DNA from: Rhodospirillaceae bacterium SYSU D60007
GTDB taxonomy: Bacteria; Pseudomonadota; Alphaproteobacteria; Reyranellales; Reyranellaceae
NCBI GenBank assembly: GCA_003574685.1
Contig: QOCQ01000020.1
Location: forward strand, 52,394-116,393
Length of the DNA: 64,000 nt
Direction: 5' to 3'
A model generated the notes under the pieces. The model made no database searches, was not told where the DNA came from, and saw only the letters and a program-made list of their open reading frames with translations. Positions 1 to 6,966 of the stretch are shown here, piece by piece; within the stretch, counting starts at the first letter, position 1; each line of letters begins with the position of its first letter. Position numbers and translations under genes: made by a program.

Positions 1-301
1 AGGCGGGATCGATCGACTTCACCTCGCCGGTGCGGAAGTCGCGCAGCAGCCTGTTGAGCTTGGCCAGCCGCCGCTGGTCGTAGCCACCGCCGTCGGCGAA
101 GACGTCCGAGAAGGTTTCGCCTGTATGGACGACGAGCAGGTCCAGACGCCCGGGACCGAGCGCCGAACGCATGCTTTCCGGCCGCACGGAAGGGCCGCGG
201 GCTGCCGCCGGAACGCCAAGAGCCAGTGACAAAGTTGCGCCGGAAAGGCCTGCCATCGCTGCCCGTCGCCGCAGCGCATTGCGCGTTGAGATGGTGTTCA
301 T
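1..301 (-). CDS. DUF882 (YcbK-type, peptidase M15-like) protein, 3' end outside window
   Basis: The reading frame from the ATG at 299-301 runs leftwards off the window, so only the first 100 codons are present. An N-terminal arginine cluster (RRRAAMAGLSG) followed by a hydrophobic stretch and an AxA-type end looks like a Tat or Sec export signal. The mature part matches the start of the DUF882 domain: LDLLVVHTGETFS, then RRLAKLNRLLRDFRTGEV. The same segments occur in the complete gene at 460-1128, which lies 158 bp upstream in the same direction, so the two are probably paralogues from a tandem duplication. DUF882 proteins are periplasmic and related to D-Ala-D-Ala carboxypeptidases of the M15 group; the zinc ligands would lie beyond the window edge. 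Family is confident, substrate unknown. Confidence 0.8.
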   Translation of the reverse strand, partial: MNTISTRNALRRRAAMAGLSGATLSLALGVPAAARGPSVRPESMRSALGPGRLDLLVVHTGETFSDVFADGGGYDQRRLAKLNRLLRDFRTGEVKSIDPA

Positions 302-459
302 CGAGCGCCACACATCGCAAGTCGTGATCGTCCGATACGCGGGAAAAACTCCAAGGCATCGGATGGCACGGCCGCACTGTGGCGTGCGTGCGGCTTCGTC
401 GTGATAAAGCGGTGATCCTGAAAGAAGAAGCGCTGGCGTAGCCGAAGGAGCGTACTGGC

Positions 460-1128
460 CTAGTCACCCGTCCAGTTGCGGCGCGTACCTGTATCGACGT
501 GGATAAAGCCTGAGCGATAGACGCCGATTCCGCCGGCGCCGCACTGCCGTGCCACGTCGGCAAGAGCTGCCGCCGGTACGCCGGGCACCATGAAGTCAAT
601 CGCCTTGCCCGCGACGTGCAGGCTGTGCTCGGCGACGTCGAAGCCCACGATGTGCAGGAAGCGGTTCGTGCGCCACGAGCGATAGCCACTCAGGATTCGC
701 AGGGGTTGCCGGATATGCGCCTGCACGTCGCACAGGATATCGAACAGCCGCGGATCGATTGCCTTCACCTCACCCGTCGAATAGTCCCGCAGGAGCCGGT
801 TGAGACGGGCGAGCTTGCGTGCGTCATGGCGCTCGCCTTCGCCGATCGTGCCGCTGAAGACTTCGCCGGTATGCGCCACGACAAGATCCAGATGCCTGGG
901 CCTTGAATGGCTGCCAGGCCTGTGACTGTGTTCACCAGCAGGTCGCGGAAGCGCAATTGTCAGCGAGAAGAGCGCAACACCGGTGATTCCGGAGAGCGCA
1001 TTGCGGCGCCCGATCGCACGGGCCGACGGTGTCCGCGCCGAAGGCCAGGAGCGCAGCTCTGGACTTGCCCGCAAGTTTGCGGGGCGACGATCAGGTGTTA
1101 GTGCATCGTCATCGGACATGAGGATCAA
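460..1128 (-). CDS. DUF882 (YcbK-type, peptidase M15-like) exported protein
   Basis: Complete 222-residue protein. Residues about 40-65 hold a twin-arginine-like export signal (GRRNALSGITGVALFSLTIA). The DUF882 domain follows: LDLVVAHTGEVF, a conserved LARLNRLLRDYSTGEV block, then ILSGYRSWRTNRFL, the HSLHVAGKAIDFMVPG motif (H and D as candidate zinc ligands) and a final GFIHVDTGTRRNW with a third ligand. This is the M15-like ligand pattern, and the family is assigned to cell-wall modification in the periplasm. The start is either the TTG at 1128, with AGGA four bases upstream, or the ATG at 1119. The gene lies directly upstream of its truncated-by-window paralogue and may be co-transcribed with it. 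Confidence 0.82.
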   Translation of the reverse strand: MILMSDDDALTPDRRPANLRASPELRSWPSARTPSARAIGRRNALSGITGVALFSLTIALPRPAGEHSHRPGSHSRPRHLDLVVAHTGEVFSGTIGEGERHDARKLARLNRLLRDYSTGEVKAIDPRLFDILCDVQAHIRQPLRILSGYRSWRTNRFLHIVGFDVAEHSLHVAGKAIDFMVPGVPAAALADVARQCGAGGIGVYRSGFIHVDTGTRRNWTGD

Positions 1129-1194
1129 GGAGTCCTACGGCAGAAACTCTCTCCGGCCAATGACCCACGGACGGCGCATTCGCGTCTTCATAGA

Positions 1195-1333
1195 CCTTCC
1201 CCCGGAGGGGGAAGGTGGCGCGCCAGCGCCGGAAGGGGGATGCCTCAACAAACATGGCGTCAATTGCGAGACACCGCACGTGTTGCAGCATCCCCCTTCC
1301 GCCCTTCGGGCACCTTCCCCCTCCGGGGGAAGG
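1195..1333. repeat. Intergenic palindromic repeat with about 47-bp inverted arms
   Basis: The left arm (1195-1242) and right arm (1288-1333) are near-perfect inverted copies. Each carries the self-complementary core CCTTCCCCCGGAGGGGGAAGG and an outer GGAAGGGGGATGC block, around a unique centre of about 45 bp. It lies between the 3' end of the adenylate cyclase and the 5' end of the DUF882 gene. Similar GC-rich palindromes are common between genes in alphaproteobacteria; whether this one acts as a terminator, as an RNA structure or as a non-autonomous mobile unit cannot be told here. Confidence 0.75.
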
Positions 1334-1360
1334 TTGTTTGGCGGGAGAAGGAAGCTCGTA

Positions 1361-2704
1361 TCAGGCAGCGGCGACGGCTGGTGCGAGCGCGAACACCGCG
1401 ACCGGTTGCTCGCGGCCGCGCACCGGCAGGGTGCCGTTCGCGATGATCCCGTGGCCGGAACCGCCGGCAGCCGCACGGGTGGCGTCGCAGATCAGGCAAT
1501 CCGTGGCCAGATCCTTTGTCATCACCTGCAGGCGCTGCGCCAGGTTCACGGTGTCGCCATAGATCGTGTAGGTCTGCCTGCCGGCGCCGCCGACGCTGCC
1601 GGCCGCGACCGGGCCGCTGGCGACACCAATGCGCAGGGCGAGCTTCTGGCCGTCGAATTCACGGGCATGCGCCAGATTGAGAAGCGCCCGTGCGGCGGCC
1701 ACGGCCCTGGCGGCATGGTCGGTGGCCGGCAGCGGTGCATTGAAAGCGATGATCATGGCATCGCCCACGAAGTTGATCACCACGCCTCCATGCTCCGCAA
1801 CCAGCGCCGCCGCAGCGTCGAAGAAGCGGTTCAGCAGGCTGATCAGGTCGGCAGGCGCCAGTGACTCCGCCAGCCGCGTGAAATCCTTGATGTCCGCGAA
1901 CAGAACGCTTGCCTGCCGTGTCTGTGGCGCCAGCGTTTCGCCCGACGCAATCAGGGCCGCGGCAACCTGTTCGGGCACGTATTGCCCGAACAGCCGCTGC
2001 ACGCGATTGCGCTGGTGCTCGGCAGCGGCGCGTGCCCGCACCACATCGCGCGCCCGATGCACGGCAAGAGCGGCGATCCCGGTCACCGCCAGGATGACGA
2101 CGCTGTCCATGACCCGCGATTGCAATGCGAAGAAGTCAGGATTGAGGACGACGGCGAAAAATTCTTCGCGCGTGGGCGCCGGCGGCAGGTCCGACCACGT
2201 GATCACCCGTTCCATGCCGGCCATGATCCATCCCGTGGCAGCCCATAGCGCGGCGACGGCGAAGGCGCCTGTCCAGAGCACGAGAGCGGGTGACAAGGTC
2301 AGGAAAGATGCGGCGATGATGATGAAGACCAGCGCGATGCCGCGCATGAACGAGAGGTTCTGCGGCACGTCATCGCCGCTGCTCAACGGCAGAAGCGCCA
2401 TATAGGCGCCAAAGACAGCGAGATCGGCGGTGAAGAGTGCGTAGCGATGCCAGATGCGTTCGTGATGCGTGCCGAGCAACGTCAGGGGTATCAGGCCCAG
2501 CGCAACGAAAGCCGACACGCCCAGCAGCGCGTAGAGGCTGCTCGGCCAGTGAAGGACATAGCCGTAATACAGGCCGACCACACCCAGGGCCACCGAACGG
2601 CCAATGACCGCGAGGCGGAAGCCGGCACGGCCGGCGCGATCGAGGTCGGCCTCAACCTCGGCGCCATCGACGGTTCGGCGGAACAGACGCGTTGCAGGCC
2701 ACAT
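1361..2704 (-). CDS. Membrane-bound class III adenylate/guanylate cyclase
   Basis: A 447-residue protein. The N-terminal half has several hydrophobic segments (for example residues 30-75, 85-110, 125-165 and 205-220), which anchor it in the inner membrane. A helical linker leads to a class III nucleotidyl cyclase domain from about residue 260: QASVLFADIKDFTRLAESL, with the first metal-binding aspartate in FADI, then VVINFVGDAMIIAFNAP with the second, then IYGDTVNLAQRLQ. It should make cAMP (or cGMP) from the nucleoside triphosphate at the cytosolic face. This layout is a common alphaproteobacterial one with no separate sensor domain. It is divergent from comM across about 140 bp. The ATG at 2704 has only a weak ribosome site. 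Confidence 0.85.
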   Translation of the reverse strand: MWPATRLFRRTVDGAEVEADLDRAGRAGFRLAVIGRSVALGVVGLYYGYVLHWPSSLYALLGVSAFVALGLIPLTLLGTHHERIWHRYALFTADLAVFGAYMALLPLSSGDDVPQNLSFMRGIALVFIIIAASFLTLSPALVLWTGAFAVAALWAATGWIMAGMERVITWSDLPPAPTREEFFAVVLNPDFFALQSRVMDSVVILAVTGIAALAVHRARDVVRARAAAEHQRNRVQRLFGQYVPEQVAAALIASGETLAPQTRQASVLFADIKDFTRLAESLAPADLISLLNRFFDAAAALVAEHGGVVINFVGDAMIIAFNAPLPATDHAARAVAAARALLNLAHAREFDGQKLALRIGVASGPVAAGSVGGAGRQTYTIYGDTVNLAQRLQVMTKDLATDCLICDATRAAAGGSGHGIIANGTLPVRGREQPVAVFALAPAVAAA

Positions 2705-2785
2705 CGCCTGCCCATTCTATACAGGACAACCGGTCTGCACGATGAAGCTTCCGCGAGCGGGGTCCTTCTTGCAACCATTGGTATA

Positions 2786-2813
2786 TTTTCCTCGTGTGAT
2801 TTCGTTCTATAAT
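2786..2813 (+). promoter_or_regulatory. Candidate sigma-70 promoter for comM
   Basis: A perfect TATAAT lies at 2808-2813, 30 bp before the comM ATG, in an AT-rich patch unusual for this genome. The matching -35 is weak (TTTTCC at 2786-2791, 16-bp spacer). Position and orientation fit comM; no operator is evident. Confidence 0.5.
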
Positions 2814-2842
2814 TGTTCCATCAAGCAGATGGAGCAGGCGGA

Positions 2843-3604
2843 ATGGTGGCGCGCGTGCGTACGGTGGCATTCCAGGGCATCGATGTGGTGCCCATCGACG
2901 TGCAGGTGCAAATCTCCAGCGGCCAGCCCTTCTTCGCGCTGGTCGGACTGCCGGACAAGGCGATCGGCGAGAGCCGCGAACGTGTGCGCGCGGCGCTGGC
3001 CGCGCTGGGACTGGCGCTGCCGCCGCGGCGAATCACGGTGAACCTCTCGCCGGCGGACCTGGCCAAGGAAGGAAGCCACTACGACCTGCCGATCGCGCTT
3101 GGCCTGATGGCCGCCATCGGCGTGATCCCACCCGATCTGGCCGAAAGCTATGTGGCGCTGGGCGAGCTGGCGCTGGATGGTGCGCTGACGGCCGTGGCCG
3201 GCGTTCTGCCGGCGGCCGTGCACGCCGCCAGTGAAGGGCGCGGCATCATCTGTCCGGCGGCGTGCGGCACGGAAGCGGCCTGGGGCGGCTTCGAGTCGGT
3301 TGATCCTGCCGGCGAGGATGAAGATGCCGCTGGCCGACGGGCGGCGCGATGCGGCGAGGTGGTTGCCGCGCCATCCCTGCTGGCGCTGATCAACCACTTC
3401 AAAGGAAGCCAGGTGCTGGCACCGCCGCGGGCGACGCTGGCGGCTGAGGATGGCCGCTATCCCGATTTGCGCGACGTGAAAGGGCAGGAAAGCGCCAAGC
3501 GCGCCCTGGAGGTGGTCGCGGCCGGCAGCCACAACCTCCTCATATGGTGTACTATGGGACCACCTGCTATGAAGGGTCCCCATGAGCACACGACACGGCC
3601 GTGA
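2843..3604 (+). pseudogene. comM: comM/yifB Mg-chelatase-like ATPase, 5' part, interrupted by integrative element
   Basis: Codons 1-232 (to base 3540) are the N-terminal part of a YifB/ComM AAA+ ATPase: VRTVAFQGIDVVPIDVQVQI, FFALVGLPDKAIGESRERVR, then the Lon-protease-like fold (LSPADLAKEGSHYDLPIALG) and the start of the AAA domain (PDLRDVKGQESAKRALEVVA, GSHNLL). After base 3540 the frame continues into foreign DNA and stops at 3604. The rest of the gene resumes at 11505. Joining 3540 to 11505 rebuilds CTC CTG ATG ATC with no frame loss and gives a protein of about 537 residues with its P-loop. ComM is a DNA-branch-migration helicase used in natural transformation in several bacteria. The ATG at 2843 was chosen because it gives the canonical MVARV start. 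In the integrated state the gene is very likely inactive. Confidence 0.9.
3515..3565. other. attL of the comM-integrated element
   Basis: Left junction of the insertion. Host comM sequence runs to CT at 3539-3540, and element sequence starts at 3541. The element side carries GTAC at 3549-3552, eight bases from the CT, then TATGGGACC. This mirrors the right-end arm (GTAC at 11491-11494, also eight bases from its CT). A short, imperfectly symmetric site around a 2-bp core is the usual form for large serine integrases. The exact core is inferred from frame restoration and symmetry. Confidence 0.72.
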
Positions 3605-5168
3605 GGCGAAGCCGAACCTTCGCAACCACCCCAAAGCCTATTCGTATCTCCGCTTCTCGACGCCGGAGCAAGCGAGAGGTGATAGCTACCGCCGACAGAC
3701 TGCCCTTGCCGAGGAGTACGCCCTAAGACACGGCCTCGACCTCGACGACAGGCTCACGTTCAGAGACCTTGGCGTGTCCGCCTATCGTGGCCGCAACGTC
3801 GCCGAAGGGCGGCTTGCAGACTTCCTTGACGGGGTACGTTCAGGGGACATTGAGCGGGGCTCATTCCTGCTAGTCGAGAGCCTCGACCGCATCAGCAGGC
3901 AGACCGCAAGGAAAGCCCTTCGCACCTTGGAGAGCATCGTTGAGGAAGGCGTCACCGTCGTCACTCTCAGCGATGGCAAGCAGTACACCGAGGAGAGCCT
4001 CGACGCCGACCCGATGGCCTTGATCATGTCCATCCTCATCTTTGCGAGGGCGAACGAGGAGAGCACGACGAAGGCACGGCGGCTCAAAGCGGCATGGGAG
4101 AACAAGCGCAAGAGCGTCGGCAAGAAGCCCCTGACCGCTCGCACACCGGCATGGATCACGCTGACCAACGGCAAGTTGGTCGCTGACCCGAGGAAAGCGG
4201 CGGTAGTGCGTCGAGTGTTCAGCATGGCAGCGAAGGGGATCGGGCAGGAGGCCATCGCACGCAAGCTGAATGCTGATGGTGTCCGCACGTTCGGGAAGGC
4301 GAAGCACTGGCAGAAATCGTATGTCGCCAAGCTGATCGGCAACCCGGCAGTGGTGGGCGACCTTGTGCCCCATGTCATCGACTACACCAGTGGCAGGAAG
4401 ACCCGGAAGCCCCTAGAGCCTGTGCCCGGCTACTTCCCGCCAGTGATCGACAGGGACACGTTCAACGCCCTGCAACGGCCCCCTGTCGCCCTGACAGGCT
4501 CCGCCGATGGCTCCCTCAATGGCACCACAAGGCGACCCAAGGGAATGATCCGCAACATGCTCGCTGGGCTCGCTCGCTGCCCAGTCTGCGGGGGCACGAT
4601 GACGCGCGTGATGAAGGGCAATGGCGTTAAGGGTGGCAGGCCGAAGCTGGTCTGTGCCAAGGCCAAAGCAGGCGGCGGCTGTCAGTATCGGGCGGTAGAC
4701 CTGGGCCGTGTCGAGGAGGCCATACTCGACAACCTCGACTACCTCCTAGGGTCCATGCCGTCAGGATCGAGGGGCCTAGACAAGGCCATCAGCGACACCG
4801 AGACGGCTCTCTCTGTGCTGCGTGATCAGGCCGCTGAGTTGGCCGAGGAGATCGCATCAGGGAACCGGAGTGAAGCTGTGCGAGTGAAGCTGGCGACCAT
4901 CGAGGCTGAGATCGGCACCTTGGAGGAGCGTGAGAAGCTGTTGCTCGGGAGAGCCGCAGAGGCGTCACCTGCGAGCCTTGGGAAGCGAATGGAGGAGGTG
5001 GAGGTAGCCGCCAAGGCTCTCCGTCGAGGCGACGACAGGAGCCGCCTCAACACGGCTCTAAGGGGCCTGTGGGCGGGAGTGACGGTGGACTGGCGGCGTG
5101 GTGAGGTGATCGTGACGTGGCGTCATGGCGGGGAGAGCCGGGCCACGTATGCCATGCCTATCGAGTGA
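3582..5168 (+). CDS. Large serine recombinase (integrase)
   Basis: 528 residues. The catalytic resolvase domain (about 18-165) starts AYSYLRFSTPEQARGDSYRR with the nucleophile Ser26, and has SLDRISRQTARKALRTLESI with active-site arginines. The recombinase domain (about 190-310) contains VRRVFSMAAKGIGQEAIARKL. A zinc ribbon follows at about 325-370 (ARCPVCGGTM, later LVCAKAKAGGGCQYR: four cysteines). A coiled-coil stretch at about 400-475 sits inside the C-terminal DNA-binding part, as expected for this family. The ATG at 3582 has AAGGG six bases upstream. It lies directly inside attL, the normal place for such an integrase, and should join attP to the comM attB. Length and domains are complete, so it looks functional. 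Confidence 0.93.
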   Translation: MSTRHGREAKPNLRNHPKAYSYLRFSTPEQARGDSYRRQTALAEEYALRHGLDLDDRLTFRDLGVSAYRGRNVAEGRLADFLDGVRSGDIERGSFLLVESLDRISRQTARKALRTLESIVEEGVTVVTLSDGKQYTEESLDADPMALIMSILIFARANEESTTKARRLKAAWENKRKSVGKKPLTARTPAWITLTNGKLVADPRKAAVVRRVFSMAAKGIGQEAIARKLNADGVRTFGKAKHWQKSYVAKLIGNPAVVGDLVPHVIDYTSGRKTRKPLEPVPGYFPPVIDRDTFNALQRPPVALTGSADGSLNGTTRRPKGMIRNMLAGLARCPVCGGTMTRVMKGNGVKGGRPKLVCAKAKAGGGCQYRAVDLGRVEEAILDNLDYLLGSMPSGSRGLDKAISDTETALSVLRDQAAELAEEIASGNRSEAVRVKLATIEAEIGTLEEREKLLLGRAAEASPASLGKRMEEVEVAAKALRRGDDRSRLNTALRGLWAGVTVDWRRGEVIVTWRHGGESRATYAMPIE

Positions 5169-5173
5169 CAGGC

Positions 5174-5386
5174 TCACCGCCCCCGAAGCCGCTCCCCGTT
5201 CCACTTCTGCCAGATTTCATCGACCGTCTCTGTGACGGCAACGCCATTGGCACCGGTGTCGCCGCTACTGGCCGGGAAGGTGATCCATGTCCCGGACCCG
5301 TGCGGCTCCATCGTCAGGGCGGCGTTGATGTTGACGGTTACTGGCCCGCCTTTAACGCGGTTGAGCTTGATCCAGAGAGCAGACAT
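5174..5386 (-). CDS. Small FlbD-like protein, candidate recombination directionality factor
   Basis: 70 residues, antisense to the integrase and ending five bases from its stop. The ATG at 5386 is chosen because AAGGGAG lies eight bases upstream and a matching promoter follows (5423-5450). The protein begins MSALWIKLNRVKGGPVTVNI and continues as a small beta-rich fold with VTETVDEIWQKWN near the end. The layout IKL..v.G..v.VN..., then TVDEI, recalls the short FlbD-type protein fold, but similarity is too weak for a function. Large serine integrases need a small partner protein to reverse the reaction, and such genes often neighbour the integrase, so that role is a reasonable guess and no more. 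Confidence 0.6.
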   Translation of the reverse strand: MSALWIKLNRVKGGPVTVNINAALTMEPHGSGTWITFPASSGDTGANGVAVTETVDEIWQKWNGERLRGR

Positions 5387-5422
5387 GAAGCATCTCCCTT
5401 GCTGTTGGTCCTTCACGCCTAG

Positions 5423-5450
5423 ATTGTACCCTCGGATTTTTTTACCGCAA
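5423..5450 (-). promoter_or_regulatory. Promoter for the 70-residue gene
   Basis: On the minus strand TTGCGG (5445-5450) and TACAAT (5423-5428) are separated by 16 bp, 37 bp upstream of the ATG at 5386. The spacer contains a run of seven A residues. Good fit to a sigma-70 promoter. Confidence 0.6.
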
Positions 5451-5720
5451 ATTTTCCTGCGCCTAATTGATAGTAGGTGCGCGCGTCGTACCCCCGCCCG
5501 CGGACGCGGCGAGCCCTCGCTCACTTCTTCTTCAAAGTGTTAGCAGTGCTACGCCCCTCATTGAAACTTCCAATCTGAAATCTACAGCGCCAGCCGAGGT
5601 GACTGGCAAGGGCACCCTGCCCTGTTGTTCAAGGCCACTGCGTCACAACCTTCGCCACACGTCGAGGGCCAGCACAGGCACCATCGAAGGCCGCAACAGA
5701 CTTGGCATCTGATCACTTGC

Positions 5721-5750
5721 TTGACAGCCATGCGAGAGGTCGTGTAAAAC
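5721..5750 (+). promoter_or_regulatory. Promoter for the second serine recombinase
   Basis: A perfect TTGACA at 5721-5726 is followed after 18 bp by TAAAAC (5745-5750), 30 bp before the ATG at 5780. It is the best -35 box seen in this window. Confidence 0.65.
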
Positions 5751-5771
5751 CTCGATATGTTCGTTTCGAGG
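5750..5771 (+). promoter_or_regulatory. Inverted repeat over the recombinase ribosome binding site
   Basis: CCTCGA (5750-5755) and TCGAGG (5766-5771) form a perfect 6-bp inverted repeat with a 10-bp centre. It starts at the end of the -10 box and includes the GAGGA ribosome site. It could be an operator or an RNA hairpin hiding the ribosome site; the sequence does not decide. Confidence 0.4.
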
Positions 5772-5779
5772 AAATACAC

Positions 5780-6445
5780 ATGACCAAATTCGTCGCCTAT
5801 CTCAGGGTTTCAACTCAGCGTCAGGGCAAGAGTGGCCTGGGGCTCGATGCCCAGCGTGAGGCCGTGCGAGCGTTCGTGGCGTCGAGGGCGGGCAAGATCA
5901 TCGCGCCTGAGTTCGTCGAGGTAGAGACGGGCAAGAACAATGATCGGCCGCAGCTAGCCAAGGCACTCGCACGTTGCAGGGCGACAGGCGCAACGTTGGT
6001 GGTCGCCAAGCTGGACAGGCTGTCGAGGAATGCAGCGTTCCTCCTCACGCTCAAAGAGGCTGGCGTACCTGTCGCCGCTGCCGACATGCCCGAACTGACA
6101 ACCATCACCTTCGGCATCCTCGCAGTGGTCGCCCAGCACGAGCGTGAAGCGATCAGCGATAGGACGACGAAGGCACTTGCAGCGGCCCGAGCGAGGGGAG
6201 TGAAGCTGGGCAATCCGAACGGTGCAGCGAACCTTGTTCCGGGTGCCGGCACTGAGGGCGCGATGGAAGCGGCCAAGGTGTTCGCGAAGGGTTTGATTGG
6301 GATGGTGGAGGAGATGGAGGGTGAGGGTCTATCGCTCAACTCCATCGCCCGGCGCTTCAACGAGGAGGGTATCAGGTCGAGGAGAGGAGGAGCATGGACG
6401 GCGAGAGCGATCCTCAATCTGAAGGCACAGGCAGAGGCCCGCTAG
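5780..6445 (+). CDS. Small serine recombinase (resolvase/invertase type)
   Basis: 221 residues from the ATG at 5780, preceded by GAGGA and by the promoter at 5721-5750. The resolvase catalytic domain starts MTKFVAYLRVSTQRQGKSGL with nucleophile Ser11. LVVAKLDRLSRNAAFLL holds conserved active-site residues and QHEREAISDRTTKALAAARA forms the long E-helix. The C-terminus (GLSLNSIARRFNEEGIRSRR) is a helix-turn-helix. Unlike the integrase it has no zinc ribbon or coiled coil. It is the second serine recombinase in this element; likely roles are resolution of multimers, inversion of a segment or help in excision. No inverted target pair was found by eye. Confidence 0.88.
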   Translation: MTKFVAYLRVSTQRQGKSGLGLDAQREAVRAFVASRAGKIIAPEFVEVETGKNNDRPQLAKALARCRATGATLVVAKLDRLSRNAAFLLTLKEAGVPVAAADMPELTTITFGILAVVAQHEREAISDRTTKALAAARARGVKLGNPNGAANLVPGAGTEGAMEAAKVFAKGLIGMVEEMEGEGLSLNSIARRFNEEGIRSRRGGAWTARAILNLKAQAEAR

Positions 6446-6966
6446 AGAGCCCTGTGTCGGCCGGCCACAAAACCTGCCGTTTCAGATAGAGAGAGGCGAG
6501 ACAACAAAGGTTGCCGTTACAGAGGATAGAGAGCCGCTGGATAGGTCCGGTTCGTGACCGTCTGACCACAAACCCCGCAGCATAGAAGGACCAGAGTGCT
6601 CGCTTTGTGCAGTCGAGGTGATCATTACCACAAACCCACTCGCTGAGAAGGACTAGAGACGCTCGGGCGCTGGGCTGACCATAAAGGTCCCAGCCTAGAA
6701 GGACCAGAGACGCTCGGGCCGGACCACTAACGACTGGGCTAGTGAAGAACCCTGAGACGCCGGCTGGAATATTCGGCCGTTCGTGTCCGGGCGACTGTCC
6801 TTTCATGGGGGCCTAGCTGGCCCTACCAACACACGCCATCCGCCACGCCATCCGCCCGCCAAGCCGCGCCATAGAGCGCTCGCATGCGCTCGCTAGGCCG
6901 GCGCTAGGGCACCATCACAACCACCTTCACACGCCCTGCAAGTGGCCCTTGCGGGAAGGAGAACGC
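6446..6966. other. Non-coding stretch before the helicase gene
   Basis: 520 bp without a convincing gene. Bases 6461-6766 hold the imperfect tandem repeats described separately. The remainder (6767-6966) contains short direct repeats of CGCCATCCGCC near 6835-6860 and palindromic GAGCGCTCGCATGCGCTCGC near 6873-6892. It ends with the helicase ribosome site. The position fits an origin or control region. Confidence 0.55.
6461..6766. repeat. Iteron-like imperfect tandem repeats (about six units)
   Basis: Units begin with ACCACAAA or a variant (6565, 6627, 6678 and 6723, plus two more diverged units from about 6461) and contain GAAGGAC (6585, 6647, 6698; GAAGAAC at 6744), followed in the best copies by AGAGACGCTCGGG. 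Spacing shrinks from 62 to 51 to 46 bp. One unit has a perfect GGTCC/GGACC inverted repeat. They lie between a recombinase gene and a helicase gene, where initiator-binding iterons or clustered regulator sites would be expected. Their degeneracy argues against CRISPR. Confidence 0.6.

Larger units (their letters stand above)
5387..5779. other. Intergenic control region between two divergent element genes
   Basis: 393 bp without a convincing gene. It carries the leftward promoter at 5423-5450 and the rightward promoter at 5721-5750, both described separately. The middle part (about 5460-5710) shows no clear repeat, hairpin or coding frame; a rightward frame there lacks a ribosome site and recognisable sequence. 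Confidence 0.55.

Noticed and set aside
6414..6806. Minus-strand frame with repeated ARASLVLL words
   Set aside because: The peptide repeats arise from the imperfect DNA repeats at 6461-6766; no ribosome site, and unit spacing is not a multiple of three.
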